Assembly: GCA_910577585.1 (NCBI GenBank)
Contig: CAJTNN010000040.1
Coordinates: 1 to 15,708, forward strand
Direction of reading: 5' to 3'
From: an uncultured Muribaculaceae bacterium
GTDB lineage: Bacteria > Bacteroidota > Bacteroidia > Bacteroidales > Muribaculaceae
Length of the DNA: 15,708 nucleotides
The translations under genes and the position numbers were made by a program. This document shows, piece after piece, positions 14,302 through 15,708 of this stretch. Under the pieces are notes generated by a model. The model saw nothing but the letters and a program-made list of their open reading frames with translations, was not told the origin of the DNA and made no database searches. Positions within the stretch are counted from its first letter, which is position 1. Every line of letters begins with the position of its first letter.

Positions 14302-15174
14302 TTAGAATTCTATCAAGGGGGAGGCGGAGGGGGAGGAGTGGGAGAGGTAGTCGTCGAGGATGAAGGTGGCTACGGCTGAGTCGTCGTGATGGCCTATTAT
14401 CAGGTCGGCTTTTGCTTTTACTTCGGGGATGGCGTTGCTGACGGCTACGGCCAAGTCGGCTATCTCAAACATCGGGAGGTCGTTGAGGTTGTCGCCGAAG
14501 ACTACTATGCGGTCGGCTCCGAGTTGGCGGGCCATCCGGCTGACGGCCTGGGCTTTGGAGGCATTTTCGGGGAATGTCTCTATCATTGCTATCTCGGGAT
14601 AGTTGGCGTCGTTGTAGAACATCGGGTTGACGTGAGGGATGCGCTGCAGGTCGGCATAGGCGGGATGGCTTATGTCGGAGGGTTGCATGGCGAAGAAGAG
14701 GATTGCATCGTCGAGATGTTCGGGGATGTCGCTGAAGCCCTCTCTGTCGCAGAGGAAGCGCTTGTAGGGGTTGCGCGCGCGTGCGGCGATGAAGTCGCGC
14801 TCGATGTCGGAGAGCGGGCCTTGGTGATAGATTTCGATGAGGTTGTGGCGCAGCGTATAGATGAAGTAGGAGAGTGAGTTGCGGTCGTAGGCATCGCGGA
14901 TCTCCCTCACGGTGTCGGCCGAGAAGAGGCAAGTGTCGGAGTAGGTGTCAGAGTCGCGGTGCCATAGTGCGGCTCCGGTCATGACTATTGCCGGGAGCTG
15001 CAGGTGCAGGTTGCGCAGCAATTTGTATAGAGTGCCGGGGGTGCGGGCCGTGGCGACGGTAAAGAGTGCGCCGCAGTCGATGGCTCTGTTAAGCGCCTCT
15101 ACTGCAGTGGCAGGCAGCGAGATTGATGAATCGAGCAGCGTGCCATCGAGGTCGCTTACGTATAGTGTCTTCAT
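14302..15174 (-). CDS. Cof-type HAD-superfamily phosphatase
   Basis: The product has 290 residues from the ATG at 15174. The HAD motifs are intact: I, SDLDGTLLD at 7-15 (nucleophile Asp8, acid Asp10); II, the threonine of VATART at 40-45; III, Lys207 in NASKAQAV; IV, GDNLNDLPM at 227-235, which holds the magnesium-binding aspartates. The large cap between motifs II and III is of the Cof/C2B kind. Such enzymes dephosphorylate sugar phosphates, pyridoxal phosphate or flavin mononucleotide; the substrate cannot be told. A TTG ten codons further up (15204) would overlap the previous gene; the ATG fits family starts. It follows the DUF4834-like gene by 26 bp. Confidence 0.92.
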   Translation of the reverse strand: MKTLYVSDLDGTLLDSSISLPATAVEALNRAIDCGALFTVATARTPGTLYKLLRNLHLQLPAIVMTGAALWHRDSDTYSDTCLFSADTVREIRDAYDRNSLSYFIYTLRHNLIEIYHQGPLSDIERDFIAARARNPYKRFLCDREGFSDIPEHLDDAILFFAMQPSDISHPAYADLQRIPHVNPMFYNDANYPEIAMIETFPENASKAQAVSRMARQLGADRIVVFGDNLNDLPMFEIADLAVAVSNAIPEVKAKADLIIGHHDDSAVATFILDDYLSHSSPSASPLIEF

Positions 15175-15200
15175 ATGTGGGATTGGAGTAGGGGTGGAGG

Positions 15201-15611
15201 TCAATCTTTGGTCTTGATCTCCACATATTTCACATCCTCGACCTGATCTTCGACAATGATGCGGGTCGAGTCGGGCTGAGGGTCGATGATTGTCTGGCGG
15301 GAATATTCCTTGATTTCGGTATACTCCACATCCACGGCATATTCTTTGGGTATGATGGTGTCGGGGGCCGGTTGGGGCGCCTTCTGCCGTGGCGGACGTG
15401 TCCAGAAAGATTTTTTAGCAGAGGCGTTGCGTCGGGCTGCCTCGGCCTGGCGTTCCTGGCGGCGTTGCTCCTTAGCCGAAGGCATGCCCATCTGGGCGCG
15501 GAGGATATCTTCAAACTTCTGCTGGGCGCGGCGTTGCAGCCAGGCCTTTATATGATTGCCGAAAATCATCCAAATCAGGATGACGGCGAGAATAATCACG
15601 AGAGCTGTCAT
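15201..15611 (-). CDS. DUF4834-like small membrane protein
   Basis: The product has 136 residues. A single N-terminal membrane helix (about 2-17, ALVIILAVILIWMIF) is followed by a basic, glutamine- and arginine-rich stretch (26-75), then a short proline-rich linker and an acidic C-terminus with repeated V-x-Y-x-E-I-K patterns (DVEYTEIKEY and DVKYVEIK). This is the layout of the small Bacteroidales proteins annotated DUF4834, whose role is unknown. The C-terminal segment faces the cytoplasm if the basic stretch does. It is the first gene of the minus-strand operon with the HAD phosphatase and histidine kinase. No TAnnTTTG promoter was found in the remaining 97 bp. Confidence 0.65.
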   Translation of the reverse strand: MTALVIILAVILIWMIFGNHIKAWLQRRAQQKFEDILRAQMGMPSAKEQRRQERQAEAARRNASAKKSFWTRPPRQKAPQPAPDTIIPKEYAVDVEYTEIKEYSRQTIIDPQPDSTRIIVEDQVEDVKYVEIKTKD

Positions 15612-15656
15612 GCTTGACGGGATATGAAAATCGAAATGAGGTCGAGTAAAAGGTCA

Positions 15657-15670
15657 TTAGTGTCCACTAA
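15657..15670. repeat. Short perfect inverted repeat near the right edge
   Basis: TTAGTG and CACTAA are perfect 6-bp arms around TC, followed by a run of A and AT-rich DNA to the end of the window. The shape (GTGTCCACTAAAAAA) is like the ends of some Bacteroidales insertion sequences, as far as I remember them, so an element may begin here. No transposase sequence is visible before the edge and no matching end was found elsewhere. Confidence 0.45.
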
Positions 15671-15708
15671 AAAATCATAAGAGTGCTTTGAAATTATTGA
15701 TATTCAAT

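Overview
The window looks like a chromosomal segment of a Bacteroidales bacterium. The signs are DUF6377, DUF4834-like and DUF2807 proteins, a sensor kinase with no HAMP motif that I can see, and repeated promoters of the Bacteroidetes type (-33 TTTG, about 19-20 bp, -7 TAnnTTTG) with no Shine-Dalgarno sequences. Muribaculaceae is possible from the overall feel and fairly high GC of the genes, but that is inference.

Layout. 1-480: a possible gene end at the left edge, then a minus-strand tRNA-Phe with its own promoter and terminator. 481-3979 (minus): a polysaccharide flippase, a secreted DUF2807 protein and the tRNA-dihydrouridine synthase DusB. 4045-5259 (minus): an M16 zinc peptidase, probably co-transcribed with dusB. 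5380-5709: a doubtful small ORF whose start codon collides with that of a GtrA-family membrane protein (5708-6235, plus). The GtrA gene overlaps tail to tail with a diacylglycerol-kinase-family lipid kinase (6229-7254, minus). 7497-9125 (plus): a DUF6377 membrane regulator with TPR-like repeats. 9126-9809: no protein gene, but a perfect consensus promoter followed about 160 bp later by an intrinsic terminator (candidate small RNA), then a 21-bp tandem repeat. 9810-10199 (minus): fluoride channel CrcB/FluC, with a 7-bp tandem repeat directly upstream of its start. 10498-11178 (minus): a membrane-anchored TPR protein. 11533-12957 (plus): sigma-54 (rpoN) behind a duplicated promoter element. 13028-15611 (minus): a probable operon of a DUF4834-like protein, a Cof-type HAD phosphatase and a sensor histidine kinase. 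The right edge has an inverted repeat in AT-rich DNA that may be the end of an insertion sequence.

Most protein genes are ordinary housekeeping or envelope genes. The less ordinary content is intergenic: the orphan promoter-terminator unit at 9264-9488, the two unrelated tandem repeats on either side of crcB, the doubled rpoN promoter, and an inverted repeat before the DUF2807 gene that can fold in two mutually exclusive ways. I saw no CRISPR array, no complete mobile element and no obvious defence or secondary-metabolite locus. Every family call was made by eye from protein motifs, without any search.
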